NCBI RefSeq assembly: GCF_026684035.1
Contig: NZ_CP113361.1
Location: 1,240,001-1,304,000 of the forward strand
DNA length: 64,000 nucleotides
Reading direction: 5' to 3'
DNA from: Methanogenium organophilum
Lineage (GTDB): Archaea; Halobacteriota; Methanomicrobia; Methanomicrobiales; Methanomicrobiaceae
The translations under genes and the position numbers were made by a program. The notes below the pieces were generated by a model. The model saw only the letters and a list, made by a program, of their open reading frames with translations, searched no databases and had not been told where the DNA came from. Position 1 is the first letter of the stretch, and every line of letters starts with the position of its first letter. Below are positions 56,383-64,000 of this stretch, one piece after another.

Positions 56383-57135
56383 ATGAAGGAACAGCGCCGG
56401 AGCCTTGGGGTGGCAACCCGGGTGCAGCGATTTTTGAAAAGCGATGACCCGAAGGCAGGTATGGCCCGCGACATTCTCTGGGTGTTGGGGGTTGTCGGCG
56501 GGGTCGCACTCCTCCTCTTTCTCGTTTCCGGCACCTGGCCTGCGGTTGTCGCGGTAGAATCAGGGAGCATGGTTCCGAATATGAATGTGGGAGACCTTGT
56601 CTTTGTCGCGGCAGCTGACCGGTATGGGCCCCTGACCTCGTGGGCGGAGGGACAAGAGGCCGGGTATGCAAAGTTTGCGACATATCCGGATCTTCAGGGA
56701 AACCAAGTCTATGGGGATGTCATTATCTACAAACCAAATGGCGATACATCGGTGAACCCGATTATCCACCGGGCGGTGGTCTGGTATGATAACACGACAA
56801 CACCCGGCTACATCACTAAGGGGGATAATAACCCGACCGTTGATCAGGATGCCTACTACCAGGACATTGGGTATATCCAGCCGGTGAAAAAAGAGTGGAT
56901 TGTTGGAAAGGCACTCTTTGCGATACCGCTGGTTGGGTATCTGCCCCTGCATATTATCGAGTTTGCGGCGGTTATTATTGTCCTTCTTATAATCTGGGAG
57001 TGGTATTCGCGGAGACGCGAGGAGAAGGAAGGAGATGGAAACGACAGGACTAAATCGGCCCCTTCCGGAAGGAACGCTGGCAAAACGGGCGTAAAGACCA
57101 AAAAAGATACGAAAAACACCGGAAAAAAGCGCTGA
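56383..57135 (+). CDS. Signal peptidase I, archaeal Sec11-like
   Basis: Membrane protease of 250 residues that removes signal peptides after export. An N-terminal helix (about 32-55) leads into the catalytic motif VESGSMVPNMNVGD with nucleophile Ser62. His129 in NPIIHRAVVW replaces the bacterial Lys, as in archaeal and eukaryotic (S26B) enzymes. An Asp lies in ITKGDNN (148). A second helix (about 178-202) and a strongly basic tail follow. It starts close to, and divergent from, the DP1 gene. The window encodes many secreted proteins that would be substrates. Confidence 0.93.
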   Translation: MKEQRRSLGVATRVQRFLKSDDPKAGMARDILWVLGVVGGVALLLFLVSGTWPAVVAVESGSMVPNMNVGDLVFVAAADRYGPLTSWAEGQEAGYAKFATYPDLQGNQVYGDVIIYKPNGDTSVNPIIHRAVVWYDNTTTPGYITKGDNNPTVDQDAYYQDIGYIQPVKKEWIVGKALFAIPLVGYLPLHIIEFAAVIIVLLIIWEWYSRRREEKEGDGNDRTKSAPSGRNAGKTGVKTKKDTKNTGKKR

Positions 57136-57223
57136 ACACTTTGATGTGGACGTTTGTTGCGAGGGTCCATTCACAACTCTTTTGTACCTCGACGCTCACA
57201 CCTCATGACAGGAATTGATCCAG

Positions 57224-58303
57224 ATGAAAGAGCTCTTAGATGATGTCCTTGAAGGACACCGGCTCACTCCTGCCGAGGCGGCGGGGCTTCTGAAGGCACG
57301 CGGATCTGATGTATGGGATATTACAACAGCGGCAGACATCCTCCGCGAACAGACCGTAGGTGATGTGGTCACCTATGTGCGCAACCAGAATGTCCATATC
57401 ACCAATATCTGCCGGAACCTCTGTCGGTTCTGTGCATTCGGGAGGCCGCCGGGGGCGCCGGACGCCTATGATGCAGGCGATGAGGGTATCCGGGCACAAG
57501 TCACTCTCGCAAAGGAACGCGGTGTCACCGAACTCTGTTATCTCTCCGGGGTCCATCCCGACTTCAGTGCCGAGCGCTATGCGGAGATGATCGGCATCGG
57601 GCACGAGATCATCCCGGATGCGGATATTCACACGATGAGTCCGGACGAGATTACGTGGGCCGCAGAGAAGAGCGGGATGACGACTAAGGAGGTGCTTGAG
57701 ATGCTGCGTGATGCGGGTCTCGGGACCGTGCAGGGGACGGGAGCAGAGATTCTCGTGGACTCGGTGCGGAGGCAGATCTGCCCGAACAAAATTCCAACTG
57801 CTGAATGGTCCCGTATCATCAAAGAAGCGCACCAATTGGGTATGAAGTCCACCGCAACGATCATGTACGGCTCGTTGGATACGGCGACCGACCGGGCCGA
57901 GCACTTCGGCGTGATTCGGGACATACAGGATGAAACCGGTGGGTTCACGGAGTTTATTCCCATGGGGTTCATTCACGAGAACACCCCTCTGCAGAGGGCG
58001 GGGCTGGTCACCGGCGGCTCGCTGGGGCGGGTGGATATCCTCACCTTTGCGGTTGCCCGGCTCTTCTTAGATAATATCCCGAACATTCAGATATCGTGGG
58101 GGAAAGTCGGTTTCCGGATGGCCTCTCTTGGACTTATGGCCGGCGGCAATGACTTCGGCGGGACGATGTTTACCGACGAGGTATCGGGGGATGCGGGTGC
58201 GGTTGCAGCCGATTATTTCGATCCGGTGGAGATGCGGCGGATTACTGATGACTTGGGACGGGTGCTGCGGCGCCGTTCAACGGTCTATGAACTTCTCGAT
58301 TAA
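57224..58303 (+). CDS. cofH: FO synthase subunit 2 (radical SAM)
   Basis: Radical-SAM enzyme of coenzyme F420 biosynthesis. It couples tyrosine-derived 4-hydroxybenzyl to 5-amino-6-ribitylaminouracil, and CofG then closes the deazaflavin ring. From this ATG it is 359 residues, with the 4Fe-4S cysteines at 63, 67 and 70 (NICRNLCRFCAFGR). PMGFIHENTPL and GGNDFGGTMFTDEVS are typical of CofH and its MqnC relatives. An in-frame TTG at 57215 is an unlikely start. In a methanogen CofH is the natural reading, but cofG is not adjacent. Fe-S assembly genes follow directly. Confidence 0.92.
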   Translation: MKELLDDVLEGHRLTPAEAAGLLKARGSDVWDITTAADILREQTVGDVVTYVRNQNVHITNICRNLCRFCAFGRPPGAPDAYDAGDEGIRAQVTLAKERGVTELCYLSGVHPDFSAERYAEMIGIGHEIIPDADIHTMSPDEITWAAEKSGMTTKEVLEMLRDAGLGTVQGTGAEILVDSVRRQICPNKIPTAEWSRIIKEAHQLGMKSTATIMYGSLDTATDRAEHFGVIRDIQDETGGFTEFIPMGFIHENTPLQRAGLVTGGSLGRVDILTFAVARLFLDNIPNIQISWGKVGFRMASLGLMAGGNDFGGTMFTDEVSGDAGAVAADYFDPVEMRRITDDLGRVLRRRSTVYELLD

Positions 58304-58409
58304 GGGTTGCAGGAACGCATTCTCTCTTTTTCCGGTGTGACGGTTGCATATGTTTATTGTATCTGACAGGTACATTCCGTCTGGAGATTTTTCCCGGAAG
58401 GAATACGAT

Positions 58410-59606
58410 ATGAATACAGAAAAACGCCTCGTGTACATGGACCATGCAGCGACGACTGCCACCCGTCCGGAAGTGGCGGCGGCAATGGTCCCCTATATGA
58501 CTGGACATTTTGGCAATCCGTCTTCCCTCTATGACCTCGCACGGGTCTCCCGGGAGGCCGTCGCTGCGGCACGAGAACAGGTGGCGGCTGCCATTGGGGC
58601 GGAACCAAAGCAGATCTATTTCACGAGCGGCGGGACGGAGTCTGACAACTGGGCGCTCAAAGGGGTGGCTTTTGCCCGGAAAGCGAAGGGAAATCACATC
58701 ATCACGTCAGCGGTGGAGCACCATGCTATCTCCCATACCTGTGTGTGGCTCGAGAAGCAGGGTTTCTCGGTGACCTATCTCCCGGTGGACCGCTACGGGA
58801 TGGTCGACCCCGCAGCGGTGGAGGCCGCGATCACACCGGAGACGATTCTCGTGAGTGTGATGATGGCGAACAATGAGATCGGGACGATCATGCCGGTGGC
58901 AGAGATCGGTGCCGTTGCACGAAAGCACGGCGTCCTCTTCCACACGGACGCGGTGCAGGCGGTGGGGCATATCCCGATTGATGTGCGGGCGCAGAATATT
59001 GATTTACTATCGCTCTCGGGCCACAAGTTCCGGGGCCCGAAGGGGACAGGGGCACTCTATATCGGGCCGGGTGTACGGCTCGACCCCCTGATGCACGGTG
59101 GTGCACAAGAGCGGGGGCGGCGTGCGGGAACCGAGAATGTTCCCGGCATCGTCGGGATGGGGATGGCGCTCGAACTCGCGACGGCGGAGATGGAGGAGAA
59201 CACACGCCGCATCACAGCGCTTCGCGACCGGCTGACGGCAGGGCTTCTTTCCATTCCGGAGACCTACCTGAACGGCCACCCGGAGCGGCGCCTCCCGAAC
59301 AATGTGAATGTGGTCTTCGCGTATATCGAGGGCGAGTCGATTCTCCTGATGCTGAACCGGCGGGGGATCGCGGCATCGACGGGGAGCGCCTGCAGTACCA
59401 CCTCCCTCGAGCCGTCCCACGTGCTGATGGCCTGCGGCCTGCCACACGAGGTGGTGCACGGCTCGTTGCGCCTGACTCTCGGGGAGCAGACGACGGAAGC
59501 AGACGTTGATTATGTGATTTCGGCGGTGATGGAGATCGTGCAGCGGCTGCGGGATATGTCTCCCCTGACACCCGCAGAGCTCAGGAGCCGCCCCGAATCA
59601 GGATAA
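58410..59606 (+). CDS. nifS: Cysteine desulfurase NifS/IscS type
   Basis: PLP enzyme of 398 residues that delivers sulfur from cysteine to the Fe-S scaffold. The PLP Lys206 is in SLSGHKFRGPKG and the persulfide Cys328 in TGSACSTTSLEPSH. EHHAISHT (104-111) is the cofactor-stacking histidine region. A GGAAGG site 7 bases upstream picks this ATG over the in-frame start at 58344. The scaffold gene nifU follows after 24 bases, giving a two-gene Fe-S operon as in many archaea. Confidence 0.95.
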   Translation: MNTEKRLVYMDHAATTATRPEVAAAMVPYMTGHFGNPSSLYDLARVSREAVAAAREQVAAAIGAEPKQIYFTSGGTESDNWALKGVAFARKAKGNHIITSAVEHHAISHTCVWLEKQGFSVTYLPVDRYGMVDPAAVEAAITPETILVSVMMANNEIGTIMPVAEIGAVARKHGVLFHTDAVQAVGHIPIDVRAQNIDLLSLSGHKFRGPKGTGALYIGPGVRLDPLMHGGAQERGRRAGTENVPGIVGMGMALELATAEMEENTRRITALRDRLTAGLLSIPETYLNGHPERRLPNNVNVVFAYIEGESILLMLNRRGIAASTGSACSTTSLEPSHVLMACGLPHEVVHGSLRLTLGEQTTEADVDYVISAVMEIVQRLRDMSPLTPAELRSRPESG

Positions 59607-59630
59607 CTGGCATACAGGAGGAGAAAAGAG

Positions 59631-60047
59631 ATGTACAACGAGACAGTGATGGACCATTTTGAGCACCCGCGAAACCAGGGTGCGATTGAGGACGCAGACG
59701 GCGAGGGCGAGGTCGGCAACGCCCAGTGTGGGGATATCATGAAGATATACCTGAAGGTGGAGGACGATACAATAGCAGACGTCCGGTTCCAGACCTTCGG
59801 GTGCGGGGCGGCGATTGCCTCCAGCAGCATGGCAACGGAGCTCATCCGTGGAAAGACGGTGGAGGAGGCATGGGACCTCACGAACAAGGCGGTCGTCGAG
59901 GCCCTCGCGGGTCTCCCCCCGCAGAAGGTGCACTGCTCGCTTCTCGCTGAAGAGGCGATTCACGCGGCGATTAATGATTATCGTGTGAAACAGGGCCTGG
60001 AGCCCTGGGAAGAGACGGGCGGCCACAGGGAAGGGCACGAGCACTGA
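59631..60047 (+). CDS. nifU: Fe-S cluster scaffold, IscU/NifU N-domain type
   Basis: A 138-residue scaffold on which Fe-S clusters are built with sulfur from NifS. The three ligand cysteines are present: Cys33 (GNAQCGD), Cys58 (FGCGAAIASSS) and Cys102 (VHCSLLAEEA). It lacks the ferredoxin-like and Nfu domains of full NifU. The C-terminus is His/Glu-rich (GGHREGHEH). An AGGAGG site precedes the ATG and nifS lies 24 bases upstream. Confidence 0.95.
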   Translation: MYNETVMDHFEHPRNQGAIEDADGEGEVGNAQCGDIMKIYLKVEDDTIADVRFQTFGCGAAIASSSMATELIRGKTVEEAWDLTNKAVVEALAGLPPQKVHCSLLAEEAIHAAINDYRVKQGLEPWEETGGHREGHEH

Positions 60048-60083
60048 GTTTCCCGGATATTTTCTTTTTTGGTTGAATTCCCT

Positions 60084-60130
60084 CGGTTGTACTGGTCAGG
60101 TGTACGAATTTTTCCTTCACTCTCCCGTAT
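60084..60130 (+). repeat. Dispersed intergenic repeat, partial copy C
   Basis: A shortened copy of the element also found at 13316 and 61416. It keeps ggttgtactggtcaggtgta and the tttccttcactctcccgtat end, but lacks the 5' hairpin and has about 17 fewer bases between the two blocks. Copies B and C share the ggtcaggtgtacg stretch exactly. Confidence 0.6.
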
Positions 60131-60158
60131 AGGGTGCATCCCATGGAGGGGGGCTGTC

Positions 60159-60175
60159 GGGGGATGAAATCCCCC
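60159..60175. terminator. GC hairpin between convergent genes
   Basis: GGGGGAT (60159-60165), a GAA loop and ATCCCCC (60169-60175) form a perfect seven-base stem between nifU and the convergent acyltransferase gene. No T tract follows on either strand, so a role in mRNA end protection is as likely as termination. Confidence 0.35.
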
Positions 60176-60264
60176 TGAATGTGTGACTATTCTCACTAAT
60201 GTTTGAAGATTGAAGACCATCCCTCCCCGTCTGGCCATCTCAAGGGCGATAGAATAGGGCGTGA

Positions 60265-61272
60265 TTATTCATCCTGAAACGCCCCGTGGGCGAGCCATAT
60301 GTGGTTGAGGGCCGGCCCTCTCTTCCCTTCCGTCATCCGCTCTCTGATTGCTTTTGCAGGGACGCCGGCTACAAGGGTCCATGGGGGAACGTCCTTTGTT
60401 ACGACAGCGCCACCTCCCACGATCGCCCCTTCACCGATTGTTACTCCCGGCAGGATCATTGCGTTGGTGTAGATCTTTGCATAGGGTTCTATGGTAACCG
60501 GCGCATAGGTCCGCTCTGCGTGATTCGCCTCGCCGTGACTGTGGGTAAAGATCCGCACGAATTCTCCGATCCCGACGGCATTTCCGATGGTGACCCCGCC
60601 TTTTGTGTCGATGAAGAGGCCGCGGTTGATGAATACGTCGTCCCCAACGGTTAGGGTATGGCCGAAGTTGAAACGCATCTCACATTCGGCACAGAAGTTT
60701 TTTCCACAGGCACTGAAGAGTTGACGGGCGATCATGCGACGAAAGGGGAACGCGAAGTTGACGGCAAGGGAGAGCGGGGAGCGGTCGAAGGCGTCCCAGA
60801 GAAGATGGAGGTGACGTTTTTCCGGTGTGATTATCAGTTCTTCGCTCTTCGGGAGGTAATCGCTGTAAATTCGGGCGTCATAGAGCAGGTTATTGCCCGG
60901 CATCGGCACACCTATTAACCGGAGAATTTCATCGGTCGCTTCTTCGTCCGGCCCTCTGCTGAGGAGATCCCTGATATCATTGAGCAATCCGGTGACGGCG
61001 TTTTCATGGGGGTACATACGCGTGTGAATGGTGGGTTCGGTAATAATGCTGCCGGTTATCGCCGTGAATATTCCAAAGACATATACCTGGATTCCGGCCC
61101 CTCTCTCGACTAAAAGGAGCGTTTTTCTTCCCTGGGTTTTATCACCCTGGCCGTCCGGGTTTTCAGGCACATCTTTAAAAGGCCCACCTGCACCACTCCC
61201 ATCGATCTCTACCACAAGGGAGGTGATACGGGTTATCCCGAATGCTCCATACAAATCCCGCGGGTGCTCCAT
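60265..61272 (-). CDS. Hexapeptide-repeat acyltransferase with extra N-terminal domain
   Basis: From ATG 61272 the protein has 335 residues; the frame extends to 61299. The C-terminal 160 residues are a left-handed beta-helix acetyltransferase of the maltose/galactoside/NodL type: FGHTLTVGDDVFINRGLFID, HSHGE, VTIGEGAIVGGGAVVTKDVPPWTLVAGVPAK. The N-terminal 150 residues (SLVVEIDGSGAGG, RKTLLLVERGAGIQVYVFG) are an unrecognised domain not usual in such enzymes. The acceptor sugar or other substrate is unknown. Its start abuts the thiM pseudogene fragment on the other strand. Confidence 0.82.
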   Translation of the reverse strand: MEHPRDLYGAFGITRITSLVVEIDGSGAGGPFKDVPENPDGQGDKTQGRKTLLLVERGAGIQVYVFGIFTAITGSIITEPTIHTRMYPHENAVTGLLNDIRDLLSRGPDEEATDEILRLIGVPMPGNNLLYDARIYSDYLPKSEELIITPEKRHLHLLWDAFDRSPLSLAVNFAFPFRRMIARQLFSACGKNFCAECEMRFNFGHTLTVGDDVFINRGLFIDTKGGVTIGNAVGIGEFVRIFTHSHGEANHAERTYAPVTIEPYAKIYTNAMILPGVTIGEGAIVGGGAVVTKDVPPWTLVAGVPAKAIRERMTEGKRGPALNHIWLAHGAFQDE

Positions 61273-61274
61273 AG

Positions 61275-61406
61275 GTTGCCCCGGTGATGGCAGCGGCACC
61301 GGAAGAAGCAGACGAGATGGTGGTGATGGCGAACGCCGTTGTGCTAAATATCAGGACGCTGTCTCTCTCGTAGATGGAGCCGATGCTTATCGCCGGCCGG
61401 CTTACG
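61275..61406 (+). pseudogene. Decayed thiM fragment
   Basis: Read on the plus strand, this stretch aligns without gaps to bases 62391-62522 of the intact thiM gene 1.1 kb downstream. About 30 of 44 codons give the same residue (APVMAAAPEEA, AVVLNI, MLIAGR). An in-frame TAG lies at 61371-61373, and neither a start codon region nor the rest of thiM is present. It must be a relic of a partial duplication or of an older thiM copy. Confidence 0.8.
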
Positions 61407-61415
61407 TCGTCGTCC

Positions 61416-61512
61416 TCCCCCTGTGGGGGGGTGGCAGTCATTAGGATAGCGGGTTGTACCGGTCAGGTGTACGGAACGTATGGCAAACAATATTTTCCTT
61501 CACTCGCCTGTA
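61416..61512 (+). repeat. Dispersed intergenic repeat, copy B
   Basis: Starts with hairpin TCCCCC-TGT-GGGGGG (61416-61430), then gtggcagtcattaggatag, gggttgtaccggtcaggtgt and the tattttccttcactcgcctgta end. It matches copy A at 13316 in order and spacing. Its 3' end runs into the last codons of the minus-strand membrane-protein gene, and it lies just after the thiM relic. Confidence 0.6.
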
Positions 61513-62114
61513 TCCGCGAGCCGGGAGCGTATCTCGCCGCTCATCCGTGAACCCATGATGAGACCACAGACCGTCAGGGGCGGTATGCCAAAAAACCCGA
61601 TGAAAATGAGCGTGATAAATCCATAGGTGACATCGGTGACGATGGCGCCGTCCCCGGAGAAGAAGGCATATGAGAGCGTTTCATAGAGAGGGACAAGCAG
61701 GAGAACGCTGATGCACGCCGCAATGAAAACCGGAATTTTCATGATTGTCCTGAATTCCGGCGTCATCGCGGCATAGAAGAGAAGTGAGGCCGGGATGATG
61801 AGATAATAGAGTGTTGCCTCCAGTCTTGCCGGTGTCATCCCGTCTGCGACCTGGAGGAACAGGTAGGGATCTGCAAGGGAGATGATTTCGGTGATGATGA
61901 TCAGGACGAGCAGGAGGGGATAGAGCATTCCCACCCACCAGAAGCGACTCGCTTTCTTCACGTAATCCAGCAGGAGAATTGCGCCCAGTGCTGCTGCTCC
62001 TGCCAGTGCAATCGCGATGTACGGCCCGCCAAGCACGGTATATATGAGCGGGTAGCCCAGAATTGCCAGTACCGGCGAGTATATTGTCAGGGTGGTATGC
62101 AGGTTGCCGGTCAT
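61500..62114 (-). CDS. Integral membrane protein of unknown function
   Basis: A 204-residue protein made almost wholly of six hydrophobic helices (about 11-28, 32-49, 58-78, 103-118, 126-146 and 162-190), with a short hydrophilic C-terminus. No catalytic or transport motif is recognised. It lies between the thiM relic and thiM on the opposite strand, so a role in thiamine precursor handling cannot be excluded, but the orientation argues against cotranscription. Confidence 0.7.
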   Translation of the reverse strand: MTGNLHTTLTIYSPVLAILGYPLIYTVLGGPYIAIALAGAAALGAILLLDYVKKASRFWWVGMLYPLLLVLIIITEIISLADPYLFLQVADGMTPARLEATLYYLIIPASLLFYAAMTPEFRTIMKIPVFIAACISVLLLVPLYETLSYAFFSGDGAIVTDVTYGFITLIFIGFFGIPPLTVCGLIMGSRMSGEIRSRLADTGE

Positions 62115-62270
62115 CAGAACATGTTCCCTGTCGATCCATATCGCGGGAAGGGCAATAAGGATTCTGTCGGCCGCCGGATACTGACATCGATCTGTTCCCG
62201 GATTGCCCCGGTGAAAACCCTTCTTACCTTGGGAGACGAATAGATACTAACATACAACCGGTGACAACAA

Positions 62271-63080
62271 ATGGACCCGAAATCAATCGCAGATGCACTC
62301 ACGGCTGTCCGACACTCCCGGCCGCTGGTGCACCATATCACGAATACCGTGACGACAAACGACTGTGCGAATATCACGCTCTGTACCGGGGCTGCACCGG
62401 TGATGGCGGCGGCACCGGAGGAAGCCGGAGAGATGGCGGCACTCGCAGGGGCGGTCGTACTCAATATCGGGACGCTCTCGGCAGCACAGGTGGAGTCGAT
62501 GCTTATTGCCGGGCGTGCGGCAAACGAGCGGGGCATCCCGGTCATCCTCGACCCGGTGGGGGCCGGGGCGACTGCGATGCGGACCGAAGCGTGCGAACGA
62601 CTCCTCGCAGAGCTCGATATCGCGGTTCTGAAGGGCAATGCAGGTGAGATTGGCGTTCTCGCCGGTGCCGGTGGAGAGGTCCGGGGAGTGGACTCGGCGG
62701 GTCTTGCCGGCGACCCTGCGGCGGTTGCGGCCTCCTGTGCCCGGACGTACGGGACGGTTGTCGTGATGACCGGCCCGGAGGACTATATATCAGACGGGGA
62801 ACGGACGCTTGTCGTCGGAAACGGCAATCCCCTGATGGGCTGTCTCTCGGGGACGGGGTGCATGACGGCCTCGGTCGTTGGGGCGTTTGTTGCGGCAGGA
62901 GACGATGCGGTGGTCGCGGCTGCTGCGGCCTGTGCGTCTTTCAGCCGGGCCGGGGAACGGGCGGCTGAGCTGGCACGGGGACCGTATTCCTTCCGCACAG
63001 CGCTTTTTGACGAGATGGCGAACCTCACAGAGGACGACCTCGCGGCCCACGCCGACGTGCGGGATGCAGGTGCGGCCTGA
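62271..63080 (+). CDS. thiM: Hydroxyethylthiazole kinase
   Basis: Salvage enzyme of thiamine synthesis that phosphorylates 4-methyl-5-hydroxyethylthiazole, 269 residues. It shows the ribokinase-like ThiM pattern: PLVHHITNTVTTNDCANITL, APVMAAAPEEA, VILDPVGAGATAMR, LKGNAGEIGVLAG and GTGCMTASVVGAF with the catalytic Cys. The thiE gene starts 28 bases after its stop, so the two thiamine genes form an operon. No TPP riboswitch consensus is visible in the leader. A decayed second copy of part of this gene lies upstream. Confidence 0.95.
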   Translation: MDPKSIADALTAVRHSRPLVHHITNTVTTNDCANITLCTGAAPVMAAAPEEAGEMAALAGAVVLNIGTLSAAQVESMLIAGRAANERGIPVILDPVGAGATAMRTEACERLLAELDIAVLKGNAGEIGVLAGAGGEVRGVDSAGLAGDPAAVAASCARTYGTVVVMTGPEDYISDGERTLVVGNGNPLMGCLSGTGCMTASVVGAFVAAGDDAVVAAAAACASFSRAGERAAELARGPYSFRTALFDEMANLTEDDLAAHADVRDAGAA

Positions 63081-63108
63081 AACAGCCTCCTGCAAAAAAC
63101 CACGGATA

Positions 63109-63816
63109 ATGAAACCCATGAATGCATACTTTACGGAAGACCGGCTCTCCGGCCTTCCACCGCTCTATGTCGTGACTGATACCGGTATCGGCCGGGGCAG
63201 GTCCCACGCGGCTCTTGCGGCCCTTTCTGCAGCAGGCGGGGCCGGCGTCATCCAGCTCCGCGACAAGGAGCTTTCGGGGAGTGATCTTTTGAAAGAGGCC
63301 ATCGCGGTCCGGGAGGCGCTTGCCGGACAGAATGCCATCTTTATCGTGAACGACTCGCTTGCGGTGGCCCTTGCCTCCGGGGCGGACGGAGTGCACCTCG
63401 GCCAGGGTGACGGCTCGGTTCAGGAGGCACGGACTGAAGCAGACCGGGTGGTCGCCGTGAGAAACAAGAGCAGGGACGGCCCGGACCGCCGGTTTATCAT
63501 CGGTGTCTCGGTGGGTTCCGTTGCAGAGGCCCGCCGGGCGATCCACGAGGGGGCGGACTATGTGGCCTTAGGCCCGGTCTATGCGACGACATCGAAGGCG
63601 GATGCGGGTGCAGTCTGCGGCCTCGGCCTCCTGCAGGAGATCCGCGAGGCGGTCTCCGTGCCGGTCGTAGGCATCGGCGGCATCGGCATGCACAACGTGC
63701 AGGACGTCTTTCGTGCCGGGGCGGACTCGGCCGCCGTGATCTCGGCGGTTGTCGCAGAAGAGGATGTCACGGCTGCCGCACGGGCGATGTGCGGGATGAT
63801 TGACGGGGTGCGGTGA
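63109..63816 (+). CDS. thiE: Thiamine-phosphate synthase
   Basis: Joins hydroxymethylpyrimidine diphosphate and thiazole phosphate to thiamine phosphate. From this ATG it is 235 residues, the usual ThiE length; the longer open frame back to 62878 only shadows thiM. Landmarks are LYVVTDTGIGRG, GGAGVIQLRDKELSG, IFIVNDSLAVALASGADGVHLGQGD, YVALGPVYATTSKAD and VGIGGIGMHNV. It follows thiM in an operon. There is no fused ThiN domain. Confidence 0.95.
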   Translation: MKPMNAYFTEDRLSGLPPLYVVTDTGIGRGRSHAALAALSAAGGAGVIQLRDKELSGSDLLKEAIAVREALAGQNAIFIVNDSLAVALASGADGVHLGQGDGSVQEARTEADRVVAVRNKSRDGPDRRFIIGVSVGSVAEARRAIHEGADYVALGPVYATTSKADAGAVCGLGLLQEIREAVSVPVVGIGGIGMHNVQDVFRAGADSAAVISAVVAEEDVTAAARAMCGMIDGVR

Positions 63817-63856
63817 ACCCGTCAGTACATCTCTTTCCTATCCGAATGGGATTTTT

Positions 63857-63883
63857 ATTCATCTGAATCATTCTCAGATGAAT
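63857..63883. promoter_or_regulatory. Ten-base-arm hairpin or operator after thiE
   Basis: Perfect inverted arms attcatctga (63857-63866) and tcagatgaat (63874-63883) flank a seven-base loop about 40 bases after the thiE stop. A tttt run lies on each side, so it could act as a bidirectional terminator; it could equally be an operator for a gene beyond the window. Nothing else is identified in the last 180 bases. Confidence 0.45.
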
Positions 63884-64000
63884 GAAATATTTTGCCCCGG
63901 TGGCGTTCTCCTCTTTTCCTCAGGCGACGGGTTCGTCCCGCGTTTCATACATCATGGTTAATTTCCGTGGGATGGTTATCCTCAGGGTCGAAATGGCAAT

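Noticed and set aside
62230-62270. TPP riboswitch before thiM
   Set aside because: The short leader lacks the conserved CUGAGA-type core and room for the full fold.
1-64000. CRISPR array, tRNA, rRNA, transposase or prophage genes
   Set aside because: No regularly spaced repeats, no tRNA T-loop consensus in a credible cloverleaf, and no recombinase or phage-type protein were seen on reading both strands; a tRNAscan or CRISPR search would settle it.

Overview
The window is archaeal chromosomal DNA, most likely from a methanogen of the order Methanomicrobiales. The evidence is a set of archaeal housekeeping genes: coenzyme F420 biosynthesis gene cofH, the D-family DNA polymerase small subunit DP1, type II glyceraldehyde-3-phosphate dehydrogenase, a short archaeal TyrRS, RIO1 kinase, Tsr3 and a Sec11-like signal peptidase. 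Promoters are AT-rich TATA boxes, several starts carry GGAGG-type ribosome binding sites, and there are many PAS, PEGA, NEW3 and beta-helix surface proteins. I saw no rRNA, tRNA, CRISPR array, transposase or phage gene. All calls come from reading the sequence; no database search was run.

Layout. 0.2-4.35 kb: glycine-betaine-type ABC transporter (ATPase, permease, two tandem paralogous binding lipoproteins). 4.5-8.0 kb, minus strand: ABC-2 exporter ATPase, permease and a NEW3-domain membrane protein. 8.3-9.9 kb: a secreted protein and a membrane-bound winged-helix regulator. 10.0-11.8 kb, minus: tyrS and rio1. 11.95-13.2 kb: an orphan protein with a winged-helix-like C-terminus. 13.6-22.3 kb: a compact five-gene operon, the most interesting region, encoding a 1084-residue tubulin-like protein, a polytopic membrane GTPase and three membrane-anchored proteins with large external domains, one with four PEGA domains. 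22.4-27 kb: gap (minus), a membrane-anchored DnaJ-C-domain-like protein, a bPH2 membrane protein and a surface propeller-like protein. 27.3-32.5 kb: soluble chemoreceptor, CheW, an MsrA-like protein and a hybrid sensor kinase with a degenerate receiver. 32.6-44.4 kb: Nramp-LytS-type fusion, methyltransferase, small membrane proteins, Tsr3, a deoxyribosyltransferase-like fusion, PAS signalling proteins, cardiolipin synthase and a PHP phosphoesterase. 44.6-49.3 kb: a giant beta-helix surface protein. 49.4-57.1 kb: trpB2, an ATP-NAD-kinase-like gene, membrane proteins, a PAS kinase, DP1 and signal peptidase. 57.2-63.8 kb: cofH, nifS-nifU, a hexapeptide transferase, a decayed thiM fragment, a membrane protein and thiM-thiE.

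How the parts fit. The tubulin-like operon looks like one machine: a polymer-forming cytoplasmic protein, a switch GTPase in the membrane, and partners reaching outside the cell. It resembles the FtsZ/tubulin-like plus GTPase membrane-remodelling systems predicted by comparative genomics, here with PEGA and other membrane partners. Fe-S assembly (nifS-nifU) lies beside the radical-SAM enzyme CofH. The signalling block (receptor, CheW, PAS proteins) has no CheA or CheY in the window, so those must lie elsewhere.

Non-coding structure not explained by genes includes a three-copy degenerate repeat (13.3, 60.1 and 61.4 kb), the thiM pseudogene fragment next to one copy, an 11-bp-arm palindrome just before trpB2, and a 10-bp-arm hairpin after thiE.
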